Origin: Megasphaera hominis
GTDB taxonomy: Bacteria > Bacillota > Negativicutes > Veillonellales > Megasphaeraceae
Direction: 5' to 3'
Length of the DNA stretch: 64,000 nucleotides
Assembly (NCBI RefSeq): GCF_014269395.1
Contig: NZ_JACOGK010000001.1
Location: 62,001-126,000, forward strand
Shown: piece after piece, positions 62,205 through 64,000 of the stretch
How the letters are laid out: the number at the start of each line of letters is the position of its first letter
Numbering within the stretch: position 1 is the stretch's first letter
Translations under genes and position numbers: made by a program
Notes under the pieces: model-generated
Database searches by the model: none
Told to the model about the DNA's origin: nothing
Seen by the model: the letters and a program-made list of their open reading frames with translations, nothing else

Positions 62205-63128
62205 TTATAAGTATAACGTCGGGTCGACGGCTTCACCGTTGACGCGGATTTCAAAGTGTACGTGTGGCCCTGTCGAGTTGCCTGTCGAGCCGGCATAGGC
62301 GATGATATCGCCCTGTTTGACCTGGTCACCCTGCTTGACGGCAAGCTTCTGGTTATGGCCGTAGAGGGTCATGAGGCCCTTGCCGTGGTCGATGACGACC
62401 GTGTTGCCATAGCCGCTCATCCAGTCTGCTTCGAGGACGACGCCACCCAAGGCAGCCTTGACGGGCGTACCGTAATCGACGCCAATATCGATGCCCGAGT
62501 GCAGGATCTGGCGGCCGTAAATGGGATGCATACGGTAGCCGAAGGGCGATGTAATGACGCCCTTGACGGGCCAGATCATTTCCCCTTTGCCGATGACCGG
62601 AGTGCCTTTAAAATCCTTATTAATGGCATCGTTGAAGGGCTTGGAAATACTGTCCTTGGCATCGTGCCAATGGTTCCACTGGCGGATCTTGCCGGATTTA
62701 TCGTTAATATCGATGACCACGCGGTCGACGATATGCTTTTTTTCATTGCCCGGCAGGGTAAAGATTTTGTAGTCCTTTGCTGTGAGCGCCTGCGGTACGT
62801 CAATACGCACTTCCGTCCGGGAGCCCCGTTCTTTGATTTCTATTTTGCTGATGACATGGCGGTCCGCCTGGGGCTGCTTGTCTACATCCCGTTCCAGTTC
62901 CGTGCCGGGGATGGTGACGATGAGCGTCCGTCTGTCGGCGGAAAGGGTTGCCGTCGGTTTGACAGGCTCTTCCGTTTCTACGACCGTACGGACAAAGGGA
63001 ACGTCCGCATCATTACGCGTTACGACGCGGACAGCCGTCACGTCTGTGCGCGCCTGAGCCGTTGTCATACCCAGTGGCAAAAAGCCCGAAAGGACGAGGA
63101 GCGGCAGTACGAAATATTTCTTATTCAC
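62205..63128 (-). CDS. M23 (LytM-type) peptidase with AMIN-like N-terminal domain
   Basis: A 307-residue secreted protein starting at GTG (63128) with AAGGAG eight bases upstream. Signal peptide ends near TTAQA. The N-terminal AMIN-like domain ends with VVIDINDKSGKIRQWNHWHD, nearly the same as in the amidase at 59153. The M23 domain has the zinc motifs HSGIDIGVDYG and GPHVHFEIR. It is probably an endopeptidase or an amidase activator. Confidence 0.92.
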   Translation of the reverse strand: MNKKYFVLPLLVLSGFLPLGMTTAQARTDVTAVRVVTRNDADVPFVRTVVETEEPVKPTATLSADRRTLIVTIPGTELERDVDKQPQADRHVISKIEIKERGSRTEVRIDVPQALTAKDYKIFTLPGNEKKHIVDRVVIDINDKSGKIRQWNHWHDAKDSISKPFNDAINKDFKGTPVIGKGEMIWPVKGVITSPFGYRMHPIYGRQILHSGIDIGVDYGTPVKAALGGVVLEADWMSGYGNTVVIDHGKGLMTLYGHNQKLAVKQGDQVKQGDIIAYAGSTGNSTGPHVHFEIRVNGEAVDPTLYL

Positions 63129-63217
63129 CCTAATTTCTCCTTCAAATGAAGCATACGAAATTGACACATTTAACTTTCTTATTATACCACAAAATCGGCT
63201 TTTCATTTAAAGGAGAT

Positions 63218-63577
63218 TCAAGGCCACACGACTTGGGCAATAGCGTAGGCCCCGTCGTGAGCAATGGAAAGAGCCGGCAGGCTGCGCAGCTCGGCGACAG
63301 CACAATACGGGCCATGCAGGATAAAGCGGGGCGCACCCAGATCATCATGGGCAACCTCTACGTCTTGCCACTTGCCTTGGCGAAAGCCCGTACCGACAGC
63401 CTTCCAAAAAGCTTCCTTGGCGGCGAAAATGCCGGCCAGGGAGGCGTACTTGCCAGGACCGCGGCTTTCACAATAGGCCAGCTCTCCTTCCGTATAAAAA
63501 CGGCTCAGGGAGTTCCCCCGCGTAACGGCCCAGTTTTCAATGCGTTTAATTTCTACGATGTCAATACCGCAGGTCAT
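63218..63577 (-). CDS. acpS: Holo-[acyl-carrier-protein] synthase
   Basis: A 119-residue phosphopantetheinyl transferase with GIDIVEIKRIE and FAAKEAFWKAVGTG, the two metal/CoA motifs. It activates acyl carrier protein. GGAGGG precedes the ATG. AcpS next to nnr is a frequent arrangement. Confidence 0.95.
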   Translation of the reverse strand: MTCGIDIVEIKRIENWAVTRGNSLSRFYTEGELAYCESRGPGKYASLAGIFAAKEAFWKAVGTGFRQGKWQDVEVAHDDLGAPRFILHGPYCAVAELRSLPALSIAHDGAYAIAQVVWP

Positions 63578-63591
63578 AGAATCCCTCCTCT

Positions 63592-63629
63592 AAAAAAACA
63601 GCCGCAATTCCCAAGGGAATCACGGCTGT
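63592..63629 (-). terminator. Terminator after the 99-residue protein
   Basis: A long stem ACAGCCGTGATTCCC-type (arms 63598-63612 and 63615-63629, one mismatch) with seven Ts on the minus strand. Confidence 0.92.
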
Positions 63630-63635
63630 ACGTAG

Positions 63636-63935
63636 TTACCATTTCTGCATGCGGATACAAATGGCAATGCCTTCGAGCAACGCCTTAAACGTCATGAACG
63701 AAACAGTGAGGTCCTCATAAACGGCAGGGGCTACCTTGTAGTGAATGGTTACTTCTTTCTTCTGATAGTCATAGATCAGACCGTGTAAGTTCGATTCAAA
63801 GGTATAGGCTGGCGCCGGAATCTTAAATTGCGGCGGCTTCTCCTTCTCCAGGCCCTGCAAAAGGCGTTCGAGAAGAACCCGTTTGGGTACTTCAGGCTGT
63901 AACATTTCTTCGACAAAGCTATCCAATACAGACAT
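63636..63935 (-). CDS. Conserved hypothetical protein (99 residues)
   Basis: No family was recognised. The start at 63935 is preceded by TGAGG. The protein has an N-terminal helix (SVLDSFVEEMLQP) and a beta-rich C-terminal half (HGLIYDYQKKEVTIHYKVAP). No signal peptide. It follows the partial gene at the window edge by 7 bp and ends at a strong terminator. Confidence 0.7.
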   Translation of the reverse strand: MSVLDSFVEEMLQPEVPKRVLLERLLQGLEKEKPPQFKIPAPAYTFESNLHGLIYDYQKKEVTIHYKVAPAVYEDLTVSFMTFKALLEGIAICIRMQKW

Positions 63936-63942
63936 AGGTGCC

Positions 63943-64000
63943 TCAGGCTTCGTCAAGGAAATAGGCGTGAATAGCGCGGACGGCTTCTTCTACATGTTCT
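63943..64000 (-). CDS. Unidentified gene, last 18 codons only
   Basis: An open frame ends in EEAVRAIHAYFLDEA and a TGA at 63945-63943. The remainder is beyond the right edge. Its close spacing to the next gene suggests an operon; no function can be read. Confidence 0.5.
   Translation of the reverse strand, partial: EHVEEAVRAIHAYFLDEA

Noticed and set aside
60645..62210. A 521-codon open frame on the plus strand
   Set aside because: Antisense to nnr; no family features. The minus-strand protein is unambiguous.

Overview
The window holds two blocks. Positions 1 to about 38,000 are most of an integrated myovirus-type prophage whose left end lies outside the window. From 38,233 onward is ordinary chromosome, with every gene on the minus strand. 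Mid-GC composition, a pct-type CoA-transferase, a monofunctional IMP cyclohydrolase gene, pnp-rpsO and AMIN-domain cell-wall hydrolases suggest a Firmicute of the class Negativicutes, probably Megasphaera-like. This is inferred from gene content only; there is no rRNA in the window.

The prophage reads mainly leftward. At its right end (34.1-37.9 kb, plus strand) is a three-gene serine recombinase module next to the 3' end of host rlmD, the probable integration site. Leftward follow an early control region with three of four 38-bp repeats, replication genes (DUF2800 nuclease-like protein, ssDNA-binding protein, family A DNA polymerase, P4-type primase-helicase, VRR-NUC nuclease, SNF2 helicase), a late-transcription-regulator-like gene, a terminator-guarded late promoter, an HNH endonuclease and a ParB-methyltransferase fusion. 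An accessory cassette of amidoligase, gamma-glutamylcyclotransferase-like protein, a degenerate amidoligase relative and small unknown proteins comes next; several of its units carry near-identical promoter-like elements. Packaging, head and contractile-tail genes then run to the left edge: terS, terL, portal, ClpP-type protease, capsid, connectors, sheath, tube, tail chaperone, tape measure, baseplate.

The portal gene is interrupted in phase 0 by a 2.46-kb group II intron that encodes its own reverse transcriptase. The tail assembly chaperone has a classic -1 slippery heptamer and a 54-codon extension. Cargo genes (morons) with their own signals are scattered through the late region: a HigBA-type toxin-antitoxin pair and four small secreted proteins.

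The chromosomal block contains nudF-deoB-pdp-rlmD (nucleoside salvage plus rRNA methylation), dut, pnp and rpsO, purC, pct-fumC, a purEFMNJD operon behind a consensus promoter and a possible leader-peptide attenuator, a polar amino acid ABC transporter, pfkA with a shikimate-kinase-like gene, and a cell-envelope group (amidase, nnr, M23 peptidase, acpS). No tRNA, rRNA, CRISPR array or insertion sequence was seen.
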